From Chlamydiota bacterium (GTDB lineage: Bacteria > Chlamydiota > Chlamydiia > Chlamydiales > Criblamydiaceae): a DNA stretch of 50,577 nt. The DNA lies in contig JABDBB010000002.1 of assembly GCA_013288845.1 (NCBI GenBank), positions 1-50,577 on the forward strand. The letters run 5' to 3'. How positions within the stretch are numbered: position 1 is the first letter of the stretch; each line of letters begins with the position of its first letter. Of the stretch, positions 8,607 to 16,589 are shown one piece after another. Under the pieces are notes generated by a model, which saw only the letters and a list, made by a program, of their open reading frames with translations, was not told where the DNA came from and ran no database searches. The position numbers and the translations under genes are program-made.

Positions 8607-10517
8607 ATGACTGACCGTGGGTTTGATAAAAAAGTGGTTGTGGTCGGAGGCGGATTGGCAGGATTGTCTGCAGCAATGAAACTTGCCGATGCCGGGTGCC
8701 TTGTTTCGATTGTGAGTGTGACGAAAGTAAAAAGATCTCATTCTGTGTGTGCTCAAGGTGGGATTAATGCTGCGATCAATTCAAAAGGAGAGAATGATTC
8801 CCCGATTATTCATGCCTATGACACTATTAAGGGAGGAGATTTTTTAGCCAATCAGCCGCCGATTCTGGAGATGTGTTATACAGCACCGAGAATTATAGAA
8901 ATGCTGGACCGATTCGGATGTACCTTCAACAGAACTCCCGAAGGGTTTCTCGATTTTAGAAGGTTCGGAGGGACTCTCTATAACAGAACGGCTTTTTGCG
9001 GAGCCTCTACCGGACAGCAGCTCCTTTATTCTCTCGATGAGCAGGTAAGACGATTCGAGGCGAAAGGAAGAGTGGTCAAGTATGAAAATCATGAATTCAT
9101 GCGACTCGTCCTCGATGAAAACGGTATCGCCCGCGGCATTGTCTATATGGATCTCTTTAATTTAAAACTTGATGTATTGGAAGCCGATGCAGTTGTCATT
9201 GCAACCGGAGGACCCGGATTGATTTTTAAAAAATCGACAAACTCCACTTTTTGTACAGGAGCCGCTGTCGGCAGATTATATCGACAGGGAATGAAATATG
9301 CCAACGGAGAATTCATTCAGATTCATCCCACAGCTATTCCCGGATCGGATAAATTACGGCTCATCTCCGAATCGGTCAGGGGAGAAGGGGGACGCATTTG
9401 GGTATACGGAGATTCATCTAAATATATCGAATCGCCTTCAGGAAAATTGATTCCTTGCGGCATTACGGGTGAGCCCTGGTATTTTCTTGAAGAGATGTAT
9501 CCTGCATTCGGCAATCTTGTTCCTCGCGATATCGGATCAAGAGAGGTGCTTCGCGTTTGTGAATTAGGTCTGGGAGCAGACGGAGGGGCACAAGTATATC
9601 TCGATGTCACTCATTTGCCTGAAGAAACCATCAAAAAATTAGAATCTGTTTTAGAAATTTATAGGAAATTCACCGGATATGATCCTACTAAAATTCCGAT
9701 GAAAATTTTCCCGGCTGTACATTACAGCATGGGAGGAGCATGGGTGGATTGGCCCGCTGCCGATGATGAAGACAGAATGCAGCGGTTTCGTCAGATGACA
9801 AATATTCCCGGCTGTTTTGCTGCAGGAGAATGCGAATATCAATATCACGGCGCAAACAGACTTGGTGCCAATGCCCTTCTCGCCTGCATTTTTGCAGGAC
9901 TTGTCACCGGAACGGAAATTCCCCGCTATATAGCAGGATCCGATACAAAAGCAAAGAATCGGGACGATTCTATGTATGCCGAAGCTATCGAAGCCGAAGA
10001 GAAGATTAAAAAAGATCTCTTTGCTCGAAACGGAAAGGAAAATGTCCACAAACTTCACGACGAGCTGTCCGATATACTGGTAAAAAACGTGACGGTCAAA
10101 AGAAATAATCCGGATTTAAAACTGACAATGGAAAAAATTCATACAATAGAAGATCGCTTCAAAAATATTTCATTAGACGATAAAAGCCGTTTTGCCAATC
10201 AAACGTACGCTTTTGCCAATCAATTTATCTACATGTTGGATTTGGCAAAAATCATTACGAAAGGTGCTTTGTTACGAAATGAATTCCGAGGTGCCCATTT
10301 TAAACCTGAATTTCCGAAAAGAGACGATGAAAATTGGCTGAAAACTACGATTGCCGTCTACGATCCGAAAACAGGCGATCCTTCAATCTCCTACGAAAAA
10401 GTGGACACGCGCCATCTTGATCCGCAAGGGGAAAAGAGGGATTATACTACTGCAAAAAAAATTATTCCTAAATTAAAAAATATACCTGCTAATCTCGAAC
10501 GGCAGCTTCCTCTATAA
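8607..10517 (+). CDS. sdhA: Succinate dehydrogenase flavoprotein subunit
   Basis: This is the catalytic subunit oxidising succinate to fumarate. It has an N-terminal FAD-binding motif (VVVGGGLAGLSAAMK, residues 11-25). His45 in SHSVCAQGGINA is the residue that carries covalent FAD in the family. Active-site segments PRDIGSREV, HYSMGGAWVD and HGANRLGANALL are also present. It has 636 residues, slightly longer than the E. coli enzyme and closer to the B. subtilis/epsilonproteobacterial type. It lies between sdhC (8-base gap) and sdhB (9-base gap) in one operon. All catalytic landmarks are present, so it should be active. Confidence 0.97.
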   Translation: MTDRGFDKKVVVVGGGLAGLSAAMKLADAGCLVSIVSVTKVKRSHSVCAQGGINAAINSKGENDSPIIHAYDTIKGGDFLANQPPILEMCYTAPRIIEMLDRFGCTFNRTPEGFLDFRRFGGTLYNRTAFCGASTGQQLLYSLDEQVRRFEAKGRVVKYENHEFMRLVLDENGIARGIVYMDLFNLKLDVLEADAVVIATGGPGLIFKKSTNSTFCTGAAVGRLYRQGMKYANGEFIQIHPTAIPGSDKLRLISESVRGEGGRIWVYGDSSKYIESPSGKLIPCGITGEPWYFLEEMYPAFGNLVPRDIGSREVLRVCELGLGADGGAQVYLDVTHLPEETIKKLESVLEIYRKFTGYDPTKIPMKIFPAVHYSMGGAWVDWPAADDEDRMQRFRQMTNIPGCFAAGECEYQYHGANRLGANALLACIFAGLVTGTEIPRYIAGSDTKAKNRDDSMYAEAIEAEEKIKKDLFARNGKENVHKLHDELSDILVKNVTVKRNNPDLKLTMEKIHTIEDRFKNISLDDKSRFANQTYAFANQFIYMLDLAKIITKGALLRNEFRGAHFKPEFPKRDDENWLKTTIAVYDPKTGDPSISYEKVDTRHLDPQGEKRDYTTAKKIIPKLKNIPANLERQLPL

Positions 10518-10526
10518 GGATATTCT

Positions 10527-11303
10527 ATGGAAGATGAAAGACGATTCTACACTTTGCGTATCTTAAGAGGATCGCCCGGACATCAATATATGGAGGAATT
10601 TCTTCTCCCTTTGAAACCGCATGAAAATGTGATCTCCGGATTGATGGAGATTCAACGCAATCCGATCAATGCCAAAGGGGAAAAAGTAGCCCCGGTCGTT
10701 TGGGAACAGGGATGCCTTGAAGAGGTGTGCGGCTCCTGCTCCATGCTGATCAACGGAAAGCCCCGACAGGCCTGCTCCTGTCTTGTAGAACCTTTGATTA
10801 AAGAAACGAATTCTTCCGTTATTACTCTGGCCCCTTTTACAAAATTTCCTTTGGTTCGCGATCTGATTGTTGATCGGTCGATCATGTTTGAAAATTTAAA
10901 AAAAGTACATGCCTGGATAGAAACAGACGGTTTGTATGACAAAGGATTCGGACCGAAAATCAGTCAGGAAAAGCAGCAGGTCATGTACGTTCTTTCGACC
11001 TGTATGACCTGCGGCTGCTGCACGGAAGCGTGTCCGCAAGTAAATGATAAATCGAAATTTGTCGGTCCGCAAATCATGGCACAGGTCCGACTGTTCAATG
11101 CACATCCCACAGGAAAAATGCAGAGAGATTTACGTCTGCGCCCGTTAATGGAAGAGGGAGGCATCGCCGATTGCGGAAATGCACAAAACTGTGTAAGAGT
11201 ATGTCCTAAAAAGCTTCCTCTCACCGATGCCATAGCGGGTATAGCAAGAGATGTCAATAATGTCGTATTGAGAAATTTATTCGGCCTTCCCGACAGAGAA
11301 TAA
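10527..11303 (+). CDS. sdhB: Succinate dehydrogenase iron-sulfur subunit
   Basis: This subunit passes electrons from FAD to quinone through three clusters. The [2Fe-2S] ligands are Cys63, Cys68, Cys71 and Cys83 (CLEEVCGSC...ACSC). The [4Fe-4S] motif is CMTCGCCTEACP, and the [3Fe-4S]-type motif is CGNAQNCVRVCPKKLP. Its 258 residues are normal for the family. It ends the sdhCAB operon and is followed within 40 bases by a large palindromic repeat element that could serve as a transcription stop. Confidence 0.97.
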   Translation: MEDERRFYTLRILRGSPGHQYMEEFLLPLKPHENVISGLMEIQRNPINAKGEKVAPVVWEQGCLEEVCGSCSMLINGKPRQACSCLVEPLIKETNSSVITLAPFTKFPLVRDLIVDRSIMFENLKKVHAWIETDGLYDKGFGPKISQEKQQVMYVLSTCMTCGCCTEACPQVNDKSKFVGPQIMAQVRLFNAHPTGKMQRDLRLRPLMEEGGIADCGNAQNCVRVCPKKLPLTDAIAGIARDVNNVVLRNLFGLPDRE

Positions 11304-11340
11304 TAAATAATTAGTTTATTATATAATATGCAATTGAATT

Positions 11341-11538
11341 CGCGCAGCGTTTGGAGTGCGGTGACTCGTCACCGCTTTGCCCTCGACTCGACTTGTCGAG
11401 GCGGTTTAAGCGTTATTTTGTGTTTATAGATATTCAGAAATTCGTTCAAAGATTAGTTCTCTAAGTTTTTAAAAACGCATCGACAAGTCGATGCGGGGGC
11501 AAAGCGGTGACAAGTCACCGCACTCCAAACGCTGCGCG
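11341..11538. repeat. Full-length palindromic MITE-like element, copy A
   Basis: This ~198-bp element has long terminal inverted repeats (about 65 bp each: 11341-11406 and 11474-11538) that begin CGCGCAGCGTTTGGAGTGCG. Each arm holds two smaller palindromes, GCGGTGAC-tc-GTCACCGC (11358-11375) and CTCGAC-TT-GTCGAG (11387-11400). The ~70-bp core between the arms is not palindromic. A nearly identical copy lies at 31409-31605, and shortened versions lie at 16534-16587 and 45188-45273. There is no transposase in the element. It lies 3' of sdhB. Confidence 0.9.
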
Positions 11539-11566
11539 CGCTCAATTTCTTCTTACTCTTCACTGT

Positions 11567-11583
11567 ACTCCAAACGCTGCGCG
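11567..11583. repeat. Terminal fragment of the palindromic element
   Basis: ACTCCAAACGCTGCGCG repeats the outer 17 bases of the right arm of copy A, only 28 bp downstream of it. It looks like a remnant left by an earlier insertion, deletion or recombination. It lies 76 bp before the GT39 gene. Confidence 0.7.
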
Positions 11584-11659
11584 GATTAAATAGCTCTTTA
11601 CAGGGAGCTTTCGGATCAGGTAATTTATTTTTTTCCATACATAACTTCCGGATGCTTAT

Positions 11660-13180
11660 ATGTTACGCCCCCTTTTTTTTCTTCTTCTTTTGAAGGCACT
11701 TTTTATTTTTTTACTGCAACTTTACGGAGGAATCGGCCTCGGTCCGGACGAAGCGCAATACAGAGATTGGAGTCTTCAACCCGACTGGGGATATTATAGC
11801 AAACCTCCCGGAATTGCTCTGCAAATTGGACTCGGCACAAAAATTTTCGGCGAAAATGTTTGGGGAGTCCGCTCGTTTTCCCTTCTGCTCGGCACTTTAA
11901 TTTCTTTGCAAATTTATTATTTATGTAGAAAATCCGGAATCGGAACAAAAGGGGCCTTTTGGGGAGCTATCCTTTTTGCTTTTTCTCCTCTTGGATTTAT
12001 GGCCTCCTCTTTGGCCATTACCGATGTAGGAATGGTTTTTTTCGGACTTTTCTCCCTTATTGAAACGGCAGACTCTATCCGACAAGAGAAATCTCCGCGC
12101 TACCTTCTCATCGGTTCGGCAATCGCAATGTCCGCCTTCTTTAAATGGTCGGCTTATCTCTTTTGGCTGCCGATATTCCTTCTCATGCCCCGTTTTCCCT
12201 CCCTTCGCAGCAAAAAAGCGGCGGGAGGTGCGGTGCTTTCTCTTGTAGGATTCATCCCCCCTCTCATATGGAATTTTCAGCACGACGGAATGACTTTTCG
12301 CCATGTTTTCGATTCTATTCGAGGAACTTCAGGCGGAGAAACTTTTTTTCAGGGCAATTTTTTTTCGTTCCTCGGAGCCCAGGCAGCGCTCCTTTCTCCC
12401 CTACTTTTTCTTTTGCTTATTCTGATTTTTTGGACCGGATTTCAAAAAAGGAAAGAGCTGCCTTCTCCCGTACTATATTGCGCGGAAGCCTGCCTGATTC
12501 TTTTGTTTCCTGCCATAGCCCTTTCTCTCTTTAAAAAGGTGCAGGGCAACTGGGCCGATTATGCTTACCCTCCCGCTTTTGTTCTGTTAGGCTACGCGGC
12601 AGAAAATTTTTCCTTCAAAAAAGCAGCCTATATTTTTTCAGGTGTTTCAGCAGCCCTTCTCTCCCTTTTTGTCTATACATTGCCCGCTATTCAATCCGGC
12701 AATCTGATGGCAAAATTTCCGATCCCCTACAAAATCAATCCTTTTCGCCATAACATAGGATGGGAAAGCTTACAAGAGGCGCTGGCTTCTGTAAAATACA
12801 ATCCGGAGGAGGAGTTTCTTCTGACAGGAAGCTATCAAATGACGGCCATCATGAGTTTCTACGGACAAGATCGGATTCCCGCCTATTTTTTCAATCTTTT
12901 CGGAACGAGGAATAATCATTACTCCCTGCAACCCGGACCGGACAAAGAGGACAAAAGAAAAAACGGGATTTTCATCATGGCAGAAAATGAACCTCATCTG
13001 CAGCAGCATAAAAAAAATATTCCGACCTATCTCCGAAAATTAGCGCTGCATTTCGACAAAGTCGAATATATGGGATCCTTTCCCCTTTTCAAAGCCTACG
13101 GAAAAACCTGTAAAGCGGCTTTACTTTTTAAAGGGACGGGTTACAAAGGAACTCTCCCCGACAAAACTGACCGCTTTTAA
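11660..13180 (+). CDS. GT39 (ArnT/PMT-like) membrane glycosyltransferase
   Basis: This is a multi-pass membrane protein of 506 residues. After the first helix comes the acidic pair of the family in a periplasmic loop (LGPDEAQYRDWSLQ, Asp30-Glu31), followed by YYSKPPG and FGENVWGVRSFS. These are characteristic of GT39 enzymes, which move a sugar from a polyprenyl-phosphate donor to lipid A, glycan or protein in the periplasm. About ten further hydrophobic segments follow, then a soluble C-terminal part. The acceptor cannot be told from sequence; lipid A or another envelope glycan is plausible. It stands alone between a repeat element and the RNA candidate. Confidence 0.85.
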   Translation: MLRPLFFLLLLKALFIFLLQLYGGIGLGPDEAQYRDWSLQPDWGYYSKPPGIALQIGLGTKIFGENVWGVRSFSLLLGTLISLQIYYLCRKSGIGTKGAFWGAILFAFSPLGFMASSLAITDVGMVFFGLFSLIETADSIRQEKSPRYLLIGSAIAMSAFFKWSAYLFWLPIFLLMPRFPSLRSKKAAGGAVLSLVGFIPPLIWNFQHDGMTFRHVFDSIRGTSGGETFFQGNFFSFLGAQAALLSPLLFLLLILIFWTGFQKRKELPSPVLYCAEACLILLFPAIALSLFKKVQGNWADYAYPPAFVLLGYAAENFSFKKAAYIFSGVSAALLSLFVYTLPAIQSGNLMAKFPIPYKINPFRHNIGWESLQEALASVKYNPEEEFLLTGSYQMTAIMSFYGQDRIPAYFFNLFGTRNNHYSLQPGPDKEDKRKNGIFIMAENEPHLQQHKKNIPTYLRKLALHFDKVEYMGSFPLFKAYGKTCKAALLFKGTGYKGTLPDKTDRF

Positions 13181-13197
13181 ATCAAATTGATGCACAC

Positions 13198-13226
13198 TTG
13201 ATTTTTCCCTTTTTATCCGGTATACT
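13198..13226 (+). promoter_or_regulatory. Strong sigma70/sigma66-type promoter for the RNA at 13.2 kb
   Basis: TTGATT (13198-13203), a 17-base spacer and TATACT (13221-13226) form one of the best promoter matches seen by eye in the window. It starts 18 bases after the GT39 stop codon, and no ORF of note follows on this strand. Transcription should begin near 13233. Confidence 0.65.
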
Positions 13227-13232
13227 AAAGTT

Positions 13233-13424
13233 TTCGGGCATTGCCATTAGACAAATAGAAGCGATTTAAGCTTATCAACGAAATTATTTTTAAGGGGATC
13301 GTAACGCTCGGGCAAAAGAATCGAACTTTGTAAAGAGATTGATTCGGACCTCGGGGGAGCGGACCCACTTGCACAAACCATGTTGATGTGCGCCGCATCT
13401 ATCCTTTTGGCGATGTCTTTTTTT
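13233..13424 (+). ncRNA. Candidate structured small RNA (~190 nt, possibly 6S-like)
   Basis: The stretch is non-coding, follows a strong promoter and ends in seven T residues (13418-13424). Its two ends pair: GCATTGCC (13238-13245) with GGCGATGT (13409-13416), and ATAGAAGCG (13255-13263) with CGCATCTAT (13394-13402, one mismatch). Between them are a hairpin CGCTC/GAGCG (13305-13309/13357-13361) enclosing GAATC/GATTC (13318-13322/13341-13345), and a hairpin GCACA/TGTGC (13371-13375/13387-13391). A closed terminal stem, a large internal bubble and ~190 nt recall 6S RNA, but I see no sequence signature that proves it. Lack of the tmRNA, RNase P and SRP hallmarks argues against those. The 3' end abuts the convergent gene. 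Confidence 0.6.
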
Positions 13425-14220
13425 ATGCCGGTTCAATCAGATTGAAAAGTTCGTGTCGGTTAATCTCAAAGAAGTTTCGATCATCACTATCGTCAAAGAT
13501 AATCTTCTTCAAATAAAATTCCATGCTTTCTCTGCCTTTTGAATTTAAACCTATTATAACAGTCTCAGCCTCCGTTACAAAAAATTCCGCTTTTGTCCAA
13601 GAGCCCGGAAAAAAATTTTTTACAAACAAACACATTTTATTCGATTTCTCAAATATAAGTGTAATTTTTTTGGACAAGATCAAATTCAAATCCGGATCTT
13701 TAGAACCGGCTTGACTAAAGTTTATTCTTCTTTTCTTTTTATATTGGGTGATTGTTATTTTATGTGGGGTAAAAGGATTGTGCTCCAAATTTCTTATATT
13801 GTCCTTTAACAGAAGATTTAATAGGTGTTTAAATGTATCGGAAACATTTTTTACCACAATATTCGTATCGACATATGTGTGAAGATCTTTCATCAGATGA
13901 GCCGATAACTTTTTCAAGAGATCTTGTTTTGTAGGCTCCCACAGGTTCAATTGTTGATTAAAATAATAGGCTGCCGGCCCCTCAACAGCCAGCATGCCAA
14001 CCGCTGCACAGCTATTTAGAGGAGTCACAAAGAATAAGAAATAAGTACCTACGAATAAACATTTTATAATATTTTTTTTGAAGACGATCCGATCACTTAT
14101 CTGTGACGTCTCCTCAAAAGACTTGCGTAAGGCAATCAGGATTTGTTCTTGAGAGGTCTCTTTAACCTCTTCAGCTGTAATAGGATACGATAATTCCAAT
14201 AATGTTTGAGATACTTGCAT
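13423..14220 (-). CDS. Inc-like membrane protein, paralogue of the upstream gene
   Basis: The function of this 265-residue protein is unknown. The N-terminal ~50 residues are hydrophilic and are followed by a double hydrophobic segment (about residues 51-86, two short helices separated by a brief turn around PLNSCAA). A ~175-residue soluble domain follows with KKITLIFEKSNKMCLFVKNFF. The bilobed hydrophobic hairpin is the hallmark of chlamydial inclusion-membrane (Inc) proteins, so secretion by type III is possible but is inference. It shares the soluble domain with the gene upstream (H/NLL-x-x-LL-x-DNI and KKI-x-x-x-F-x-x-x-N-K). AGGA precedes the ATG by 8 bases. The stop lies in the U-tract of the convergent RNA. 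Confidence 0.7.
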   Translation of the reverse strand: MQVSQTLLELSYPITAEEVKETSQEQILIALRKSFEETSQISDRIVFKKNIIKCLFVGTYFLFFVTPLNSCAAVGMLAVEGPAAYYFNQQLNLWEPTKQDLLKKLSAHLMKDLHTYVDTNIVVKNVSDTFKHLLNLLLKDNIRNLEHNPFTPHKITITQYKKKRRINFSQAGSKDPDLNLILSKKITLIFEKSNKMCLFVKNFFPGSWTKAEFFVTEAETVIIGLNSKGRESMEFYLKKIIFDDSDDRNFFEINRHELFNLIEPA

Positions 14221-14267
14221 AATGAATTCCTAAATTTTTTTACTTATATAAAACCTTGTGAGATCGT

Positions 14268-15170
14268 CTATTCGTCCGATGTGATAGATTCAATGAATTT
14301 TTTAAATTCAAATGATTGCTTATATTTATAATCCATAAAAGTGTCGAATGCCGACCAAACACCTACTGTAACATGTATCTGCAACGTTGAATTGTTTCCG
14401 GTTTGGCAACAACTCCAAATGAACCGATCCTTTGTGTGAATATCTTGTTGAGAAGGGGCGAACTTTTCAACCGGAAAAAGTATTTTATTATTTTGGAAAA
14501 GAATCACTATTTTTTTCGGCAACAATAATTCAACATTTTCGCGGGGTTTTTCTTTTGGTTTAGAAAAAGTATAGCAATCACAATAGTCACTAAGAGAATG
14601 AAATTTGTAGGCCGGGCTCCAATTGAGTGTAGAGGTTGTGTGTTTTTTTATTTCTCTATATAAAGTTACGGTTATCTGATTTTTATTTTTAGGATCAATA
14701 GAAAATTCTTGTATATTGTCTTGAAATAATACCTGCAGAAGCTGTTTTGATTCATCGGGAAAAGATTTTTTGACAATACCTTTGGAGCAAAGATTTGTTA
14801 CATGATCATGAAGTTCTGTCACACGAGGTTTTGCATTTAATTTTTCAAAATGTCTCCGAATTTTCCAAGCTTTAGGTTGTGTGTATAAAAGGCGGGATGT
14901 GAAATAGACATTTGCAATCGAACTGATCACTCCTATACCAATTCCTATCCTTAACCCATTATTTCTTTCGGTTATGCCGGAGGCTATAAAGAAAATAATA
15001 TTTACTGACCAAATATATTTGGTAATCTTCGTTATTATTTTAAGCCGATTATTTTCTTCTATAATTCCGTCAAAAAAATCGTTTTCTATAAGAATCTTAA
15101 CGGTATCATTCGATCGATTTATAAAAATTTGCGGGTTTTGATATCGGTATAAAAAATGACTCGAATTCAT
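14268..15170 (-). CDS. Inc-like membrane protein, paralogue of the downstream gene
   Basis: This 300-residue protein of unknown function has a double hydrophobic segment at about residues 47-96 (IWSVNIIFFIASG, a short ITERNNG turn, then IGIGIGVISSIANVYF). The layout suggests an Inc-type hairpin. The C-terminal soluble domain matches that of the next gene: QLLQVLFQDNIQEF, NQITVTLYREIKK and LLLPKKIVILFQNNKILFPVEKF. A clear AGGAG lies 7 bases before the ATG. The two genes are 47 bases apart and look like a tandem duplication with strong divergence. The 214-bp gap upstream is shared with the divergent recA. Confidence 0.7.
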   Translation of the reverse strand: MNSSHFLYRYQNPQIFINRSNDTVKILIENDFFDGIIEENNRLKIITKITKYIWSVNIIFFIASGITERNNGLRIGIGIGVISSIANVYFTSRLLYTQPKAWKIRRHFEKLNAKPRVTELHDHVTNLCSKGIVKKSFPDESKQLLQVLFQDNIQEFSIDPKNKNQITVTLYREIKKHTTSTLNWSPAYKFHSLSDYCDCYTFSKPKEKPRENVELLLPKKIVILFQNNKILFPVEKFAPSQQDIHTKDRFIWSCCQTGNNSTLQIHVTVGVWSAFDTFMDYKYKQSFEFKKFIESITSDE

Positions 15171-15384
15171 ATTTTCTCCTAATATTTTATTTAAAATAAC
15201 CCGGATAAAATTAAACAGATATACAATTGTATAATCTGAAGCCTTGAAATATTGCCGATTTTTTTTCCGGAATCTTTTTTCGGAATAGAGTACTCTTGAT
15301 CATGTGCGGACTTTGCCCTTTTTGTTCCGGTTAACAAGTTCCGTATGGCCCGAAATAAAAAAATAATGTGGGAGAACCTCTCTT

Positions 15385-16467
15385 ATGAGTCAAAATTTTG
15401 ATCGTAAAAAAGCTTTAGATGTAGCAATCGGCAGCATCAAAAAACAATTTGGTGATTGTGCCATTATGTCTCTCGGCGACAAACAATCGGCTCGAGGAGT
15501 CGAAGTCATTTCTACAGGAGCCCTTGCCCTTGATTTAGCTCTCGGTATAGGCGGTGTTCCACGTGGAAGAATAGTAGAAATCTACGGACCTGAATCCTCC
15601 GGAAAAACTACTCTCGCAACGCACATTGTAGCAAGTGCACAGAAAGCCGGCGGTATAGCTGCTTACATCGACGTAGAGCATGCGCTCGATCCCGGATATG
15701 CCGAAAAGATCGGTGTAAACTTAGACAACCTTCTTGTTTCGCAACCGGATTGCGGAGAAGAGGCGCTCAACATAGTGGAAGAATTGGCACGTTCCAATGC
15801 CATCGACGTCATCGTTGTCGACTCCGTTGCCGCTCTGGTTCCTCAAGCGGAATTAAAAGGAGAGATCGGAGATCACCACGTAGGTCTTCATGCCCGTCTG
15901 ATGTCACAGGCTTTAAGAAAATTGGTAGCGACACTTGCACGAAGCAATACCTGCGCAATTTTCATCAACCAGATTCGGGAAAAAATCGGCGTTATGTTCG
16001 GCAATCCGGAAACGACGACCGGGGGTCGCGCTTTGAAATTTTATGCTTCTATTCGATTGGATATTCGCAGAACCGGCGCTATTAAAGTGGACACGAAAGA
16101 TATAGGAAATAGGGTAAAAGTAAAGGTCGCAAAAAATAAAATGGCGCCTCCTTTTGCAACAGCCGAGTTTGATATTTTATTCAGCGAAGGAATTTCCCGT
16201 ACAGGATCAGCCATCGATTTAGGTGTAGAGCTTGAAGTGATCGATAAAAAAGGGGCATGGTTCAGCTATAAAGGGACACGTTTAGGCCAAGGACGCGAAG
16301 CTGTTCGTGAAGAGTTGAAAAAGAATCTGCCGCTTTTAGAAGATATAGAAAACAACATCAAAGAAAAACTGAAAGCGCCCGGTGCTGTTTTAGCAAGAAA
16401 TTCAAAAGCAAAAGAAGTAGAAGACGACGACGCGTTAGTTTCCGAAGAAACTTTTGCCGGCGTATAA
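15385..16467 (+). CDS. recA: Recombinase RecA
   Basis: RecA is the DNA-strand exchange ATPase for homologous recombination and repair. At 360 residues it has normal length. Walker A is GPESSGKT (residues 68-75). The [12 protein letters not shown]alker B region, the QALRKL segment and the [22 protein letters not shown] loop are all present. The C-terminus is acidic, as usual. It is monocistronic and faces convergent ispA across two palindromic structures. I saw no convincing LexA-type operator in the 214-bp upstream gap. Confidence 0.98.
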   Translation: MSQNFDRKKALDVAIGSIKKQFGDCAIMSLGDKQSARGVEVISTGALALDLALGIGGVPRGRIVEIYGPESSGKTTLATHIVASAQKAGGIAAYIDVEHALDPGYAEKIGVNLDNLLVSQPDCGEEALNIVEELARSNAIDVIVVDSVAALVPQAELKGEIGDHHVGLHARLMSQALRKLVATLARSNTCAIFINQIREKIGVMFGNPETTTGGRALKFYASIRLDIRRTGAIKVDTKDIGNRVKVKVAKNKMAPPFATAEFDILFSEGISRTGSAIDLGVELEVIDKKGAWFSYKGTRLGQGREAVREELKKNLPLLEDIENNIKEKLKAPGAVLARNSKAKEVEDDDALVSEETFAGV

Positions 16468-16468
16468 G

Positions 16469-16521
16469 CTTGCGATTCGCGAAGCATTTGGATAAAATGC
16501 TTCGCGGAGTACTTACGCAAG
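16469..16521. terminator. Long hairpin downstream of recA
   Basis: A perfect 12-bp stem, CGCGAAGCATTT (16478-16489) with AAATGCTTCGCG (16495-16506) around a 5-base loop, is enclosed by an outer CTTGCG/CGCAAG pair (16469-16474/16516-16521). It starts two bases after the recA stop. There is no T-tract, so it is at best a Rho-independent-like stop or an mRNA-stabilising structure. Confidence 0.5.
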
Positions 16522-16533
16522 AAGAATTTAAGG

Positions 16534-16587
16534 CGCGCACAGCGTTTGGAGTGCGGTGACAAGTCACCGCACTCCAAATGCTGCGCG
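16534..16587. repeat. Core-less derivative of the palindromic element, copy C
   Basis: Only the outer arms are kept. They are fused into a near-perfect palindrome with GCGTTTGGAGTGCGGTGAC on the left, AA in the centre and the reverse complement on the right, with two or three mismatches. The sequence outside the arms (GAATTTAAG... / ...CTTAAATTC) is also inverted. It sits between the convergent recA and ispA genes and touches the ispA stop codon. Confidence 0.85.
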
Positions 16588-16589
16588 GC

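Noticed and set aside
11341..11583. Regularly repeated palindromes considered as a CRISPR array
   Set aside because: The repeats are inverted, not direct, there are no equal unique spacers, and no cas gene is near.
11453..11638. Short minus-strand ORF with R-S-V-W-S-A-V-T-C-H-R type sequence, also at 16358-16618 and 31240-31440
   Set aside because: The shared peptide is only the translation of the palindromic element's arms. It has no ribosome site and no independent coding signal.
13280..13360. tRNA-like T-arm on the minus strand (GTTCGATTC flanked by short pairs) inside the RNA candidate
   Set aside because: No matching acceptor stem, anticodon arm or D-arm can be drawn. The same bases pair better in the plus-strand hairpins, and the promoter and T-tract are on the plus strand.
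15240..15300. TTCCG/CGGAA inverted repeat upstream of recA considered as an SOS operator
   Set aside because: It does not match a LexA box and the stem is only five bases. It may be chance in A/T-rich DNA.
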